NCBI RefSeq assembly: GCF_000349325.1
Contig: NC_020504.1
Coordinates: 6,730,053 to 6,794,052, forward strand
Length of the DNA stretch: 64,000 nucleotides
Source: Streptomyces davaonensis JCM 4913
GTDB lineage: Bacteria > Actinomycetota > Actinomycetes > Streptomycetales > Streptomycetaceae
Direction: 5' to 3'
The notes under the pieces are model-generated. The model had not been told where the DNA came from. It made no database searches and saw only the letters and a list, made by a program, of their open reading frames with translations. How positions within the stretch are numbered: position 1 is the stretch's first letter; each line of letters opens with the position of its first letter. Below are positions 7,048 to 19,828 of this stretch, piece after piece. Position numbers and translations under genes: made by a program.

Positions 7048-8937
7048 TCAGCCGAAGGGTCGGGCAGTGGTACGCAGAACGGCCCTCGCCACCGCGTCCG
7101 CGTCCGAAAGTGTGACCGAATCCACGCCCGGCCTGGCCCCGGCCGCGGTCACCCAGTGCACTCCTTCGGTCGGCACCCCGAACGCGAACCGCCGGCTGTG
7201 CCCCTGCCCCTGACGGTCGATCAGGTGGTACGGCCGCCCGGCCACGTCCAGTCCACCGGTCTCGTAGCCGTCGACCGTGTGCGGACGGCACTGGCCGGAC
7301 TCCAGCAGTCGGGTGAGGAGTTCGTCGGCGGTGCGGCGCAGGTCGGGTTCGGGGAGGCGGGCCTCGACCAGCGTGGTGACACGGACGGTTGAGCCCGGTA
7401 CGACGGGGGAGTGCGCGATCCAGGCGCCGTCCTCCTCGCGCACGTCGAGCCGGGGTCCGAGCACCTCCACCACGCCCGCCTCGATCAGGGCCGTCAACTC
7501 CTCGACGCGGCGCCGGGGCGGGCCGATGGAGAGGAAGGCGTTGAGCGGGGTGTACCAGCGGTCCAGGTGGTCGCGGCGGGAGGCGCTGGCCAGCCCGCCG
7601 TGGTCCACGATCTGCCGCAGTTCGTTGCGCAGATCGCGCAGCACGTCCAGGGCCGCCTTGAGCGGGCCCGCCACATTGCCGAGGGCGGCCTGCTCGGCGT
7701 CCGCCCGCAAGTACGCCAGCAGCCAGCCGCGCCAGTCCCCGGGCCCGTCGAACTCCCGCCCCGCGTACGGCCGGGAGATCCGCTCCCAGGACCAGCGCTC
7801 GGCCTCCGGTATCCCGAACTCGTCCAGTACGGCGGCCTCTTGGGGGCTGCCGTGCGGGGTGGCCGGAAAGCGGTCGGCGAAGTCGGTCGCGGCGCCGGTC
7901 AGGGCGGCGTAGTAGACCGTCTCCACCTCCTTCGCCACCAGCGGCCATATCTCCGTCAGGAAGTCCGGCGCCTCGCCGGAGTCGGCCCGCTTGCGGAAGG
8001 TGGCGATCACCTCGGGGGTGAGCAGCAGCGGGCGATGGCGGCCGTAGGGGCCCTTCGCGTTGTCGCCGCGCGCCTGGTACGGCAGGCCGCGGCGTGAACC
8101 GGCGTACAGGCGTGGCTCGTTGCCTGACGGGAGATAGCGCAGCCCTTCCCCGGTGTCGAGGAAACGGCCGCCGCGGCCGGTGGTCAACAGGGCGATGTGG
8201 TCGAAGAAGTTGAGGCCGAGTCCGCGCAACAGCACCGGTTCGCCGGGGAGTACGCCCGACCAGTCGACGTCGGCCGGGTTGGCGGGCGGGACATGGCGCA
8301 GGCCGTGCCGTTCGGCGTACCCGGTGTGGTGGCGCTGCTCGGTGTCGGGGGCCGTGGGGAGGTGGCCCTGGGTGAGGACGACGGCGGAGAGGCCGGTCAG
8401 GGTGCGGCCGTTGTCGAGGGTGAGGGTCTGGCGGCCGTCCGAGGTGTCGTCGAGGCGGGTCGCGCGGGCCGCGTGGGTCTCGACGCGCACCGAGGGCGGT
8501 GCCTCACGGACCGTGCGGGCGAACACCCACTCCAGGTAGCGGCCGTAGTGAGCGCGGGTCGGGTACTCGTCCGGGCCGAGCGCGCCGTCCGCCCACTCGT
8601 ACAGGCTCGGGCCCGGGCGCAGGGGGCCCGAGCAGTCGACGCTGTCGTCGGTGAACAGGGTGACCTGGCAGGCGACGGTGTTCATCAGCAGCTCGGACGG
8701 CTGGGTGGTGCGCCAGACGCGTCCGGGGCCCGGTGGGGCCGGGTCGACCACGTGGACGGTCAACCGGGCGCCGGGTGCGAGGAGTTCGCGGGCGGAGGCG
8801 CACAGGCGCTCAAGGACGCTGGTGCCGCGCGGGCCGGCGCCGACCACGGCGACGGAGGGGGAGAGGGGGGTGGAGGCGAGTGCGGGGGCCGTGCTCGGTG
8901 CAGACAAAGGGGGTGACTCCCGGGCGGTGGGGCGCAT
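7048..8937 (-). CDS. FAD/NAD(P)-binding protein (NAD_binding_9 family)
   Basis: A roughly 629-residue flavoprotein. The N-terminal Rossmann motif is VAVVGAGPRG with an acidic end to the second strand (VHVVDP), followed by NTVACQVTLF and a second dinucleotide region (GLGLNFFDH). This is the large family of putative amino-acid N-hydroxylase-like or HpyO/FAD-dependent proteins with no assigned substrate. The start is uncertain: I used the ATG at 8935-8937, which lacks a strong ribosome-binding site; an in-frame TTG lies at 9001-9003. It is upstream of doxX in the same direction, but the iron box suggests doxX has its own promoter. Confidence 0.78.
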   Translation of the reverse strand: MRPTARESPPLSAPSTAPALASTPLSPSVAVVGAGPRGTSVLERLCASARELLAPGARLTVHVVDPAPPGPGRVWRTTQPSELLMNTVACQVTLFTDDSVDCSGPLRPGPSLYEWADGALGPDEYPTRAHYGRYLEWVFARTVREAPPSVRVETHAARATRLDDTSDGRQTLTLDNGRTLTGLSAVVLTQGHLPTAPDTEQRHHTGYAERHGLRHVPPANPADVDWSGVLPGEPVLLRGLGLNFFDHIALLTTGRGGRFLDTGEGLRYLPSGNEPRLYAGSRRGLPYQARGDNAKGPYGRHRPLLLTPEVIATFRKRADSGEAPDFLTEIWPLVAKEVETVYYAALTGAATDFADRFPATPHGSPQEAAVLDEFGIPEAERWSWERISRPYAGREFDGPGDWRGWLLAYLRADAEQAALGNVAGPLKAALDVLRDLRNELRQIVDHGGLASASRRDHLDRWYTPLNAFLSIGPPRRRVEELTALIEAGVVEVLGPRLDVREEDGAWIAHSPVVPGSTVRVTTLVEARLPEPDLRRTADELLTRLLESGQCRPHTVDGYETGGLDVAGRPYHLIDRQGQGHSRRFAFGVPTEGVHWVTAAGARPGVDSVTLSDADAVARAVLRTTARPFG

Positions 8938-9040
8938 GGGTGGAAGCGGAAGGTCCGCCTCATCATGCCGTCCGGAGGGGGGTACTCCGAGCCCCGGCCG
9001 CAAGGACTGTGGGATGCGTCACTAGCGCCAACTGCCCGAT

Positions 9041-10681
9041 CTACGAGCTGAGTTCGGACTCCACGACCGTCCGCAGCCGCGCCCCGCCGCCCTTCTCCGG
9101 CCGGGCCTGCTCCAGCCGCAGCGTGGCCGAACGCCCCCGCAGCACCAGCGTCATCAGCTGGTTGCCGAACCAGGGCCCGCCCGTGCGCCGCCAGTCGACG
9201 CCCGGCCGGGGCACCCCGCCGTGCCCCGCGATCCGCCGTCCCAGGGCCCGCGCGGCGGCGCTCCAGCCGAACCGGAAGCCGAGCCGGATGTACCGCGGGA
9301 TGGAGTTGTGGACGGGGGAGCAGGTCAGCTGGACGACCCGGGCGTCGGGCCCCCCGCCCCCGGGCCAGGTCGGCTCGGCCACGTACGCGTGATGCACGTC
9401 CCCCGACAGCACGCACACCGTCGCCGGCGCCCCGGGCCCCGAGCCCGCCTCGCGCAGCGCTTCCGCCAGTTCCTCGAAGGAGGCCGGGAAGGCGGCCCAG
9501 TGCTCCAGGTCGGCCGCGCGTCTGAGCCGCTCCCCGAACCGGGCCCAGCGCTCGCCCCGTTCACCCCGGCACAGCGCCGCGTCCCACGCCTCGGCGTCAT
9601 GCACCAGATGCGGGAGCAGCCAGGGCAGCGAGGTGCCGATGAGGAGATGGTCGTAGTCCCCGCGACCGTCCGCCATCTGTGCCCGGAGCCACTCGGCCTC
9701 CCCGGGGTGGATCATCGCGCGGCTGTCCTCGTCCAGGACCCGGGCCGCGCGGGTGTCGATCATGAGCAGGCGCACCCGGCCGAAGTCGCGCCGGTAACTC
9801 CAGCGCACCGAGGCGGGGTCGGCGTCGGCCTTGCACGCGAAGGAGCGCAACTCGTCGGTGCCGTCGGGGGTTTCGCGCACCGCGGCATAGAGCGGGTCGG
9901 CGGCCAGCTCGGCCGGGGTGAGGTTGCCCAGGTGCTGGTGGACCCAGTACGACATCAGTCCGCTCAGCAGGCGCTCGCGCCACCACGGGGTGGCGCGCAT
10001 GTCGGCGAGCCAGGCGGCGGAGGTGTTCCAGTCGTCTATGACGTCGTGGTCGTCGAAGATCATGCAGCTGGGCACGGTGGAGAGCAGCCAGCGGACCTCG
10101 GGGTCGAGCCAGGACTCGTAGTAGAGGCGGGTGTACTCCTCGTAGTCCGCGACCTCGCTGCCCGGGGGCTCGCTCAGATCGCGGCGGGCGGCGAGCCAGC
10201 GGCGGGTGTCCTCGGAGACCTCGTCGGCGTACACCTGATCGCCGAGCAGCAGCAGGACGTCCGGGCGCTCGCCCGCAGGGTCGGCCGCGATCCGGGCGGC
10301 GAGGGTGTCCAGGGCGTCCGGCCCGACGGGGTCGTGCCCGCCGTCCGGCGGCGCGGCCCAGCGGCAGGAGCCGAAGGCGACCCGGACGGTGTCCTCCGGG
10401 ACCGGGGTGCGGATCACCGAGGGCGGGAAGGGGGAGTCGGGCAGCGGCCAGACCTGGGCGCCGTCGAGGAGGACCTCGTACGACTGGGTCGTGCCCGGTG
10501 TGAGACCGCTCACCTCGACGAGCGCGTAGTGGTGCCCGGCGATCTGGAAGGTCCGGGACTCACCCCGCGCGCCCTCGCTGCCGCGCACCTCGGCGGCGCA
10601 CGGACGGCTCGTCTCGACCCAGACGGTCGCCGACGAGCCGTCGGCGTACCTCAGCAGCGGTCCCAGCCGCAGTTCGGCCAC
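9041..10681 (-). CDS. PhoD-like alkaline phosphatase/phosphodiesterase
   Basis: A 546-residue metallophosphatase of the PhoD family. An N-terminal fibronectin-like domain (about 1-90) is followed by the metal-binding core: GSCRWA, GDQVYADE, the FDDHDVIDDW motif, DTRAAR and LSGDVHHAYVAE. PhoD enzymes hydrolyse phosphodiesters and monoesters using Fe(III)/Ca ions. Unlike classical secreted PhoD there is no twin-arginine signal peptide at the annotated start (MAELRLGPLL), so this copy is probably cytoplasmic. No PHO box was searched for. It appears monocistronic. Confidence 0.87.
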   Translation of the reverse strand: MAELRLGPLLRYADGSSATVWVETSRPCAAEVRGSEGARGESRTFQIAGHHYALVEVSGLTPGTTQSYEVLLDGAQVWPLPDSPFPPSVIRTPVPEDTVRVAFGSCRWAAPPDGGHDPVGPDALDTLAARIAADPAGERPDVLLLLGDQVYADEVSEDTRRWLAARRDLSEPPGSEVADYEEYTRLYYESWLDPEVRWLLSTVPSCMIFDDHDVIDDWNTSAAWLADMRATPWWRERLLSGLMSYWVHQHLGNLTPAELAADPLYAAVRETPDGTDELRSFACKADADPASVRWSYRRDFGRVRLLMIDTRAARVLDEDSRAMIHPGEAEWLRAQMADGRGDYDHLLIGTSLPWLLPHLVHDAEAWDAALCRGERGERWARFGERLRRAADLEHWAAFPASFEELAEALREAGSGPGAPATVCVLSGDVHHAYVAEPTWPGGGGPDARVVQLTCSPVHNSIPRYIRLGFRFGWSAAARALGRRIAGHGGVPRPGVDWRRTGGPWFGNQLMTLVLRGRSATLRLEQARPEKGGGARLRTVVESELSS

Positions 10682-10765
10682 GAGCGATCCCCTCTCCGTC
10701 GCCCCGTACGGTACGGAACGACGGAGGTCACTGGGTAGGTTCCGGGACCTACGGGATCACTGAGT

Positions 10766-11410
10766 TCAGCAGGCGTTCAGGTAGCTGGTGAGCGCGCTCT
10801 TCTCGGCGGTGTCCACGGACAGGCCGTAGTAGTACTTCACCTGCACCCAGGCGCGCACGTAGGTGCAGCGGTAGGTGGTGCGGGACGGCATCCAGGTGGC
10901 CGGGTCCTGGTCGCCCTTGGCCTGGTTGACGTTGTCGGTGACCGCGAGGAGCTGCGGGCGGGTCAGGTCGTTGGCGAAGGACTGGCGCTTGGAGCTGGTC
11001 CAGTTGTCGGCGCCGGAGTCCCAGGCCTCGGCGAGCGGCACGAGGTGGTCGATGTCGACGTCGGAGGCGGCGTACCAGGTGGCGCCGTCGTAGGGGGAGT
11101 ACCAGCTGCCGCTGGTGGAGGCGCAGGCGGAGTCGGTGACGACGTTCGAGCCGTCGCGCTTGAGGACCGTCTCACGCGTGTTGCAGGTGCCGGAGATGGT
11201 GATCCAGTGGTTGAACAGGTCGCGGCTGTAGCCGGTGCGGTCCTCGGTCGCCACGGTGAGCGAGGCGAGGTAGGTGCGGGCGGTGGAGGCGCTGACCGGG
11301 GTGGGGAGGGCGGCGGAGGCGCTCGGGCCGTTGAAGAGGCTGACGGAGGCTATGAGGCCGGTGAAGGCGGCGACCATGCTCAGGCGTCGACGCGCGTAGA
11401 ACTTGGACAT
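10766..11410 (-). CDS. Secreted HNH endonuclease family protein
   Basis: A 214-residue exported protein. The signal peptide has a basic start (MSKFYARRRL), a hydrophobic core and an Ala-x-Ala cleavage site near residue 33 (SASA before ALPTP). The mature part belongs to the secreted HNH family common in Streptomyces: DVDIDHLVPLAEAWDSGA carries the catalytic DH, with a later NQAKGDQDP and a C-terminal YRCTYVRAW. Four Cys are available for disulfides. The ATG at 11408-11410 has GGGAG six bases upstream and is preferred over the ATG at 11422. Confidence 0.85.
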   Translation of the reverse strand: MSKFYARRRLSMVAAFTGLIASVSLFNGPSASAALPTPVSASTARTYLASLTVATEDRTGYSRDLFNHWITISGTCNTRETVLKRDGSNVVTDSACASTSGSWYSPYDGATWYAASDVDIDHLVPLAEAWDSGADNWTSSKRQSFANDLTRPQLLAVTDNVNQAKGDQDPATWMPSRTTYRCTYVRAWVQVKYYYGLSVDTAEKSALTSYLNAC

Positions 11411-11501
11411 GCGAACTCCCATGGGGTGTGGGGGCGTTGGGCGTGCACGAGCAGGGGAATGCTCGCCACGCCGCGTTGCGGGGAGGTGTGCGTTGCGTGA
11501 G

Positions 11502-11530
11502 AAGTTAATGACGCGACCATGACATGACAA
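11502..11530 (-). promoter_or_regulatory. Promoter of the HNH nuclease gene
   Basis: On the minus strand, TTGTCA (11525-11530) and TAACTT (11502-11507) are 17 bp apart, fitting a vegetative promoter that reads leftward into the nuclease gene with a leader of about 90 bases. Confidence 0.6.
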
Positions 11531-11560
11531 GGTTTACGGCGAAACGATCGCGTACGATGG

Positions 11561-11721
11561 TCGGAGCAGAAGGGGAGTAGCTCTTCGCCGGACCGTCGAC
11601 ATACTGCTCAGCTCGTCTGAGCCGGCGCCCGGAGGCGGACCTCGATCAGGGGTCCCGCCAGCGAGACCTTCGGCAACGCAGTGCATTGACCGTGTGCTGC
11701 CGTGCCGAGGTGTCTCTTTTT
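11561..11721 (+). ncRNA. Manganese riboswitch (yybP-ykoY family)
   Basis: The leader of the GDT1-type gene contains the class signature GGGGAGTAGC at 11572-11581, with the 3' closing strand GACCTTC at 11665-11671. The 5' strand GAAGGGG (11569-11575) can pair with this to form the P1 helix. yybP-ykoY RNAs sense Mn2+ and control Mn exporters, which fits the gene below. A weak -10 (TACGAT, 11553-11558) just upstream suggests that transcription begins near 11565. The rest of the 364-bp gap between the HNH and exporter starts holds only the two promoters and this leader. Confidence 0.85.
11663..11721 (+). terminator. Riboswitch expression platform: intrinsic terminator
   Basis: GAGACCTTCGGCA (11663-11675) can pair with TGCCGAGGTGTCTC (11703-11716), and five T residues follow. 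The left arm reuses the 3' strand of the aptamer P1 helix, so P1 formation and termination exclude each other. Metal binding should therefore open expression. Confidence 0.75.
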
Positions 11722-11774
11722 CCGGAAGAGCTACTGCACTCTCGGTGGGGCGGCCCCCGACCGATTGAGGAACC

Positions 11775-12356
11775 TTGATCAGCTTCAGTGTGATGGCGCT
11801 CGTGTTCGGCGTCGTCTTTCTCGCGGAACTGCCCGACAAGACCGCGCTCGCGGGGCTCGTCCTCGGCACCCGCTACCGGGCGTCCTACGTCTTCGCCGGT
11901 GTCGCCGCCGCGTTCGCGCTGCATGTCACGCTCGCCGTGGCGGCGGGCAGTGTGCTGACGCTGCTGCCGCAGCAACTGGTGCACGCGCTCACGGGTGTGC
12001 TCTTCCTCGGCGGCGCCGCGATGCTGCTGCTGAAGAAGGACGAGGGCGAGGAGGAGATCCGCAAGCCGGAGAACCAGTCCTTCTGGAAGGTGTCCGGGGC
12101 GGGGTTCATGCTGATCCTCGTCGCGGAGTTCGGGGATCTCACGCAGATCATGACCGCGAACCTCGCCGCGCGCTACGACGATCCGCTGTCCGTCGGACTC
12201 GGTGCGGTGCTGGCGCTGTGGGCCGTGGCCGGGCTGGGGATCGTGGGCGGCAAGGCGCTGATGAAGCGGGTGCCGCTGAAGCTGATCACGCAGGTGGCGG
12301 CGTTGCTGATGCTGGCGCTCGGGGTGTGGAGCCTCTGGGAGGCGATCACCGGCTGA
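11775..12356 (+). CDS. TMEM165/GDT1 (UPF0016) family manganese exporter
   Basis: A 193-residue membrane protein with six predicted helices in two repeats. Each repeat carries the family motif E-x-G-D-(K/R)-(S/T): ELPDKT at 18-23, with Pro replacing Gly, and EFGDLT at 118-123. Family members are cation/proton exchangers; bacterial ones such as MneA export Mn2+. Control by the manganese riboswitch supports that role. The start is a TTG at 11775 preceded by GAGGAAC; no in-frame ATG exists before residue 7. A Lys/Glu-rich cytoplasmic loop separates the two halves. Confidence 0.88.
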   Translation: MISFSVMALVFGVVFLAELPDKTALAGLVLGTRYRASYVFAGVAAAFALHVTLAVAAGSVLTLLPQQLVHALTGVLFLGGAAMLLLKKDEGEEEIRKPENQSFWKVSGAGFMLILVAEFGDLTQIMTANLAARYDDPLSVGLGAVLALWAVAGLGIVGGKALMKRVPLKLITQVAALLMLALGVWSLWEAITG

Positions 12357-12529
12357 GCCGGGGCCGAGCTGAACGGTCGGTGAACGATTCCCGGGGGAGT
12401 GGCGGGATCATGGAACGGTTTTGTACCGTAGAGGAACAAAGTGGCTCCCGCTCGTTTTCCCTGACCGGCGGGCGGGACCACCTTGGTCTTCCGATCCATG
12501 TTTCGCCGCCCTGTGCTTTGGAGCTGCCG

Positions 12530-13192
12530 ATGACGGCCACGACCGTGCTCACCTGCCGCGCCCTCCTGCTGGACATGGACGGCACCCTCGTCAACTCGGA
12601 CGCCGTCGTCGAGCGGATCTGGCGCCGCTGGGCCGACCGGCACGGTCTGGACGGGGACGAGGTCATGAAGGTCGTCCACGGGCGGCAGGGGTACGCCACG
12701 ATGGCGCTGCTGCTGCCCGGGCGGCCCATGGCGCAGAACCACGCCGAGAACGCGTGGATGCTGGCCGAGGAGACGGCGGACATGGACGGCGTGGTGGCGG
12801 TCCCCGGCGCGGGGGAGTTCCTGTCCTCGCTGGTCACGGGATCCGTCCCGCACGCGTTGGTGACCTCGGCGGACGTGGCGCTGTCCACGGCGCGGATGGC
12901 CGCGGCGGGTCTTGGCCTGCCCGACGTCCGGGTGACGGCGGAGTCCGTCGGCGCGAGCAAGCCGGACCCGGAGGGCTTCCTGAAGGGCGCGGCGGAGCTC
13001 GGGGTGGACCCCGCGGACTGCGTCGTGTTCGAGGACTCCGGGGCCGGCATCCAGGCCGGGCGGGCCGCTGGGATGCGGGTCGTGGGGGTCGGGCCGCGGG
13101 CCGGGTTCCACGGGCCGGATGTGGCGGTGCGGGACCTCACGCAGATCCGTGTCGAGCCCTTCGACGGCGGGGTCCGCCTGCACGTGGGCTGA
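12530..13192 (+). CDS. HAD-superfamily phosphatase
   Basis: A 220-residue haloacid-dehalogenase-type hydrolase. Motif I is LLDMDGTLVNS with catalytic Asp15 and Asp17, motif II is VTSAD, motif III is the Lys of SKPDPEGF, and motif IV is FEDSGAGI. The helical cap between motifs I and II matches sugar-phosphate or beta-phosphoglucomutase-like phosphatases. Substrate unassigned. The ATG at 12530 has GGAG eight bases upstream; the frame is open to 11702, but that stretch overlaps the exporter gene in another frame. Confidence 0.87.
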   Translation: MTATTVLTCRALLLDMDGTLVNSDAVVERIWRRWADRHGLDGDEVMKVVHGRQGYATMALLLPGRPMAQNHAENAWMLAEETADMDGVVAVPGAGEFLSSLVTGSVPHALVTSADVALSTARMAAAGLGLPDVRVTAESVGASKPDPEGFLKGAAELGVDPADCVVFEDSGAGIQAGRAAGMRVVGVGPRAGFHGPDVAVRDLTQIRVEPFDGGVRLHVG

Positions 13193-13198
13193 CCCGGA

Positions 13199-16822
<3,624 letters not shown>

Positions 16823-16826
<4 letters not shown>

Positions 16827-17230
16827 GTGTCCGAGGATTCCTCACGCCAACGTCGTACGACGTCCTCGACGTCATAGGGCTTCTTTCCGAGCGGAGGACC
16901 CGGCGGTGGTTTGAGCATCATGTCGAGGATCTTGGCGTTGACCTCGGTGATGATCTTCCGGACCTGGTGTTCCGTGGGGGCCTTCAGGGCCGCTTCCAGG
17001 GCGTCCTCGGCCTCTTTGCGCAGGGCGAGGGTGGGAGGGAGGGCGACGAGGCCCTCGCGGGTCATCTTCTGCTTGATCCACCACAGTTCGTCGTACGTGG
17101 TGTCCGTGCCCGGCGGCAACGGCCGGCCCGCGCCGGGGAGATGGGCGAACTCGCCGCGGCGCTCCGCGTCACGGATCTGCTTGTCCACCCAGGACTCGAA
17201 CGGGACGCCCGGTGGCTTTCGCTCGGTCAT
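16823..17230 (-). CDS. DUF1992 (DnaJ-homologue C28-like) protein
   Basis: A 135-residue protein with the DUF1992 signature: WVDKQIRDAERRGEFAHLPGAGRPLP, then WIKQKMTREGLVALPPTLALRKE. The family is found alone in bacteria and as the conserved part of DNAJC28 in eukaryotes. Molecular function is unknown. It is the first gene of a two-gene leftward operon with the GNAT gene. The start ATG at 17228-17230 is the only sensible one. Confidence 0.88.
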
Positions 17231-17310
17231 GACTCCATTGTGCCGGACAGGGTCGGGCCGGGCGATTTAGTATGCGGCCGCTGTAGTAAGGACACATCAG
17301 GAGGACGCAC

Positions 17311-17703
17311 GTGCTCGAACTCACCATGGCCGCCGTCACCGCGGCGGAGGAGGGTGCCACGGCCGGCATGCTCATGGCCGACGCGCCCAGCGAGCCGGGC
17401 GCCGTGCTCCGAGTGGGCCGGGACAAGTCGATGTGCCGGCTGGTCACGCCCGACGACTGGCTGTTCGTCTCCCGGGTCCACCTGGAGTTCCTGTGCGGCC
17501 CGGACGGCGTCTGGCAGGTGACCTGGCTGCGCGGCTCCCAGCCCGACCCGTCCTCCGAGGTCAAACTCACGATCGGCGAGTACGCCCAGCCCCTCGCCTA
17601 CGGCGGCACCTTCCGGCTCCCGCGCGGCGGCAGCGGTGAGATCGTCGTCCACGACCGCACCGCCCCGCGCAGCGTCAACGTCGGCTTCTATCACGAGGCC
17701 TGA
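17311..17703 (+). CDS. FHA-like domain protein
   Basis: A 130-residue protein. The core LRVGRDKSMCRLVTPDDWLFVSRVHLEF carries the forkhead-associated pattern G-R, then S-R-x-H, the phosphothreonine-binding residues. The remainder is beta-rich. As a free-standing FHA protein it probably docks to a Ser/Thr-phosphorylated partner. GTG start with AGGAGG upstream; a TAGTAT stretch about 45 bp upstream could be its -10. It converges with the methyltransferase gene, 15 bp apart. Confidence 0.8.
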   Translation: MLELTMAAVTAAEEGATAGMLMADAPSEPGAVLRVGRDKSMCRLVTPDDWLFVSRVHLEFLCGPDGVWQVTWLRGSQPDPSSEVKLTIGEYAQPLAYGGTFRLPRGGSGEIVVHDRTAPRSVNVGFYHEA

Positions 17704-17718
17704 GGCAGCCCCCGGGCT

Positions 17719-18390
17719 CTACGCCAGCACCCTCGCCAGTGCGAAACCGTCGTAGCCCTTGGCGCCCACCGTCTGGATGGCGGTGCCGCTCAGGCGTGGG
17801 TGGCTGCCGATCATTTCGATGGCGGACCGGGTGCCCTGGACGTCCGGCGCCGTGCTGTCGGCGTCGGCGATCCGGCCCTCGCGGACCACGTTGTCGATGA
17901 TGATCAGGCTGCCCGCGCTGGTGAGCTTCAGCGCCCACTCCAGGTAGTGCGGGTTGTTCGCCTTGTCCGCGTCGATGAAGACCAGGTCGAAGGGGGCCGG
18001 GTTCTCGTCGGCCAGCTGGGGCAGGGACTCCAGGGCCGGGCCGACGCGGACCTCGACCAGCTTGTCCAGGCCCGCGCGGGCGATGTTGCGGGTGGCCACC
18101 TCGGCGTGCTTCGGGTCGTACTCGAGGGAGATCAGCCGCCCGTCCGCGGGCAGGGCGCGGGCCAGCCGGATCGTGCTGTAGCCGCCGAGGGTGCCGATCT
18201 CCAGGATGTGACGGGCGCCCTGGATCTCGGCCAGGAGCTGGAGGAGCTTGCCCTGCGGGGCGGTCACGGCGATCGACGGGAGGTCCGCGGCGTCGCTGTC
18301 GCGCAGGGCGGCCTCGAGCGCCTCGTCGTCCGGTGAGAGGTGAGCGGTGAAGTAGTCGTCGACGGCGTCCCAGAGCTGCGACTCGCTCAT
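17719..18390 (-). CDS. Class I SAM-dependent O-methyltransferase (family 3)
   Basis: A 223-residue catechol-O-methyltransferase-like enzyme. SAM-binding motif I is ILEIGTLGGYST (around 62-73), and the acidic end of strand 2 is SLEYDP. The metal-binding motif is FIDADKANNPHYLEW, with Asp and Asn ligands typical of cation-dependent OMTs acting on vicinal diols. A second metal-ligand region follows at IIIDNVVREGR. The acceptor is unknown. An imperfect inverted repeat (TAGTTAG-N5-CTAAGTA) lies 20-40 bp upstream of the start and may be an operator. Confidence 0.87.
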   Translation of the reverse strand: MSESQLWDAVDDYFTAHLSPDDEALEAALRDSDAADLPSIAVTAPQGKLLQLLAEIQGARHILEIGTLGGYSTIRLARALPADGRLISLEYDPKHAEVATRNIARAGLDKLVEVRVGPALESLPQLADENPAPFDLVFIDADKANNPHYLEWALKLTSAGSLIIIDNVVREGRIADADSTAPDVQGTRSAIEMIGSHPRLSGTAIQTVGAKGYDGFALARVLA

Positions 18391-18437
18391 GCAGTTGTGC
18401 CTTTCATATGGCTAGTTAGAACGGCTAAGTAGCGCCG

Positions 18438-19535
18438 CTAAGGAATATAGTCGCCCGCCGGTCGTCGTGAGCGGCGTACGAGAAACACCGACACGGCCGC
18501 GGCGGCCACGAGCAGGGAACCGCCCACCGCCAGCAGCCAGGCCGGGATACCCGCCACCGTCATCAGGCGGTCCTCGTAGATCACCTGCTGGAAGGGGTCG
18601 TCCGTCGGCGCCGCGCGCAGCAGGTGGTCGGCGGAGATCGACTCCGGGCGCGGGAACTCCTGGCCGATGGCCGTCAGGTACGGCGTCCCGGCAGCCAGCT
18701 CGGCCAGCGGGCCGGAGCGCGCGTTCACCCGTCCGGCGTAAGTCACCTGAGGGCGTTCGCCGCCGATCCGGGACGCCGGTTCCATCCGGTGCCCGGCGAG
18801 GACGTACAGGCCCAGGGACTGCGGGGTCCGCGCCAGCCGGGACAGGCGCATCGGGTAGACCGGCTCGGTGGCCGCGAAGCTCAGGTGCAGGGGGTCCAGG
18901 TCGCCGCCGAGCGGGGCGCCGGTGGATTTCGGGGCCAGGCGTACGGCCACGTACTCCCAGCGGCGCTCCACGTACGGTTCGAGGGCGCTCTCCAGGCGGG
19001 GCGGGAGGTCGAAGCCGTTGGCGTCCAGCCAGCCGTCCAGGGCGCCGGGGTCGGTGGCCGTCAGGCGGGCCACGTCGAACGGGCCGAGTTGCTGCCGTCC
19101 CACCACCCCGACCGGCTCTCCCGCCTCCGGCGCCGCCCCGGCCCCGTCGCCCTCGTCTCCGTCCAGCGGCCAGTCCTCGTCCTGGGGCCAGAAGTGGTCG
19201 CGGTACCGGGTCACCGGGGCGGTGACGGAGTGCAGCGCGTCGAACAGGGTCGGGTCACCGAGTCGTACGATCGCCCTGCTGGGCACCGGCATGATCCAGG
19301 CGGCCCGCTCGGCGTCGCCCTCCACCGTCAGCCGCATCACGATCTGCTCCTGCCGCCCGTCCCACCGGACCAGCGACTCCTCCCGGTCCACGGCGACCTG
19401 TGCCCCCTCGTCGGGGATCATCGCCCCGCAGCCGCACGCGTAGGCCGGCGCGATCAGTGTGCCGATCTGGGTCGCCAACAGGGCCAGGGCGACCGCCGCG
19501 ACACGTGCGCGTGCCCGAACACGCAGGAATCCCAC
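18438..19535 (-). CDS. DUF2330 exported, membrane-anchored protein
   Basis: A 365-residue protein of the DUF2330 family. A signal peptide (about 1-33) ends before ACGCGAMIPDEGAQVAVDREESLVRWDG, the signature start of this family, where the Cys pair may form a disulfide. A large extracytoplasmic domain follows, then one membrane helix near the C-terminus (LLAVGGSLLVAAAAVSVFLV) and a basic tail (RRSRRP). Function is unknown. The divergent 293-bp gap upstream (19536-19828) contains a short direct repeat (GGGTTCGTA twice) but no promoter I would defend. Confidence 0.85.
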   Translation of the reverse strand: MGFLRVRARARVAAVALALLATQIGTLIAPAYACGCGAMIPDEGAQVAVDREESLVRWDGRQEQIVMRLTVEGDAERAAWIMPVPSRAIVRLGDPTLFDALHSVTAPVTRYRDHFWPQDEDWPLDGDEGDGAGAAPEAGEPVGVVGRQQLGPFDVARLTATDPGALDGWLDANGFDLPPRLESALEPYVERRWEYVAVRLAPKSTGAPLGGDLDPLHLSFAATEPVYPMRLSRLARTPQSLGLYVLAGHRMEPASRIGGERPQVTYAGRVNARSGPLAELAAGTPYLTAIGQEFPRPESISADHLLRAAPTDDPFQQVIYEDRLMTVAGIPAWLLAVGGSLLVAAAAVSVFLVRRSRRPAGDYIP

Positions 19536-19828
19536 CTCGAAAATCCTTTCACCGTGCTGCCTTGCTCCGGGGCTTCGGACGGTACGAGCAGGTGCAACGG
19601 TTCCGTGGGCGAGCGATCGGATCGTGATCGAGATCCGGGCCCGCGCAGGCGCACGAATCGGGCCCGGACTATCGTCATCCGGACAAAAGGCGAGCGGACG
19701 TCAGGTGAATCCGGGGTTGCCTGCGTCTCTACCGGGGGTGGTGCGAGCCTCATAGGGTTCGTACGGGTTCGTATCGGGATCTCTCGCGCAAGTCGCGCGG
19801 GACCGACGGGGCGGGAGGCCGACGAGGC

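Noticed and set aside
18391..18437. TAGTTAG-N5-CTAAGTA repeat as an operator of the O-methyltransferase gene
   Set aside because: The symmetry is imperfect and short, and nothing ties it to a known regulator; noted only in the gene entry.
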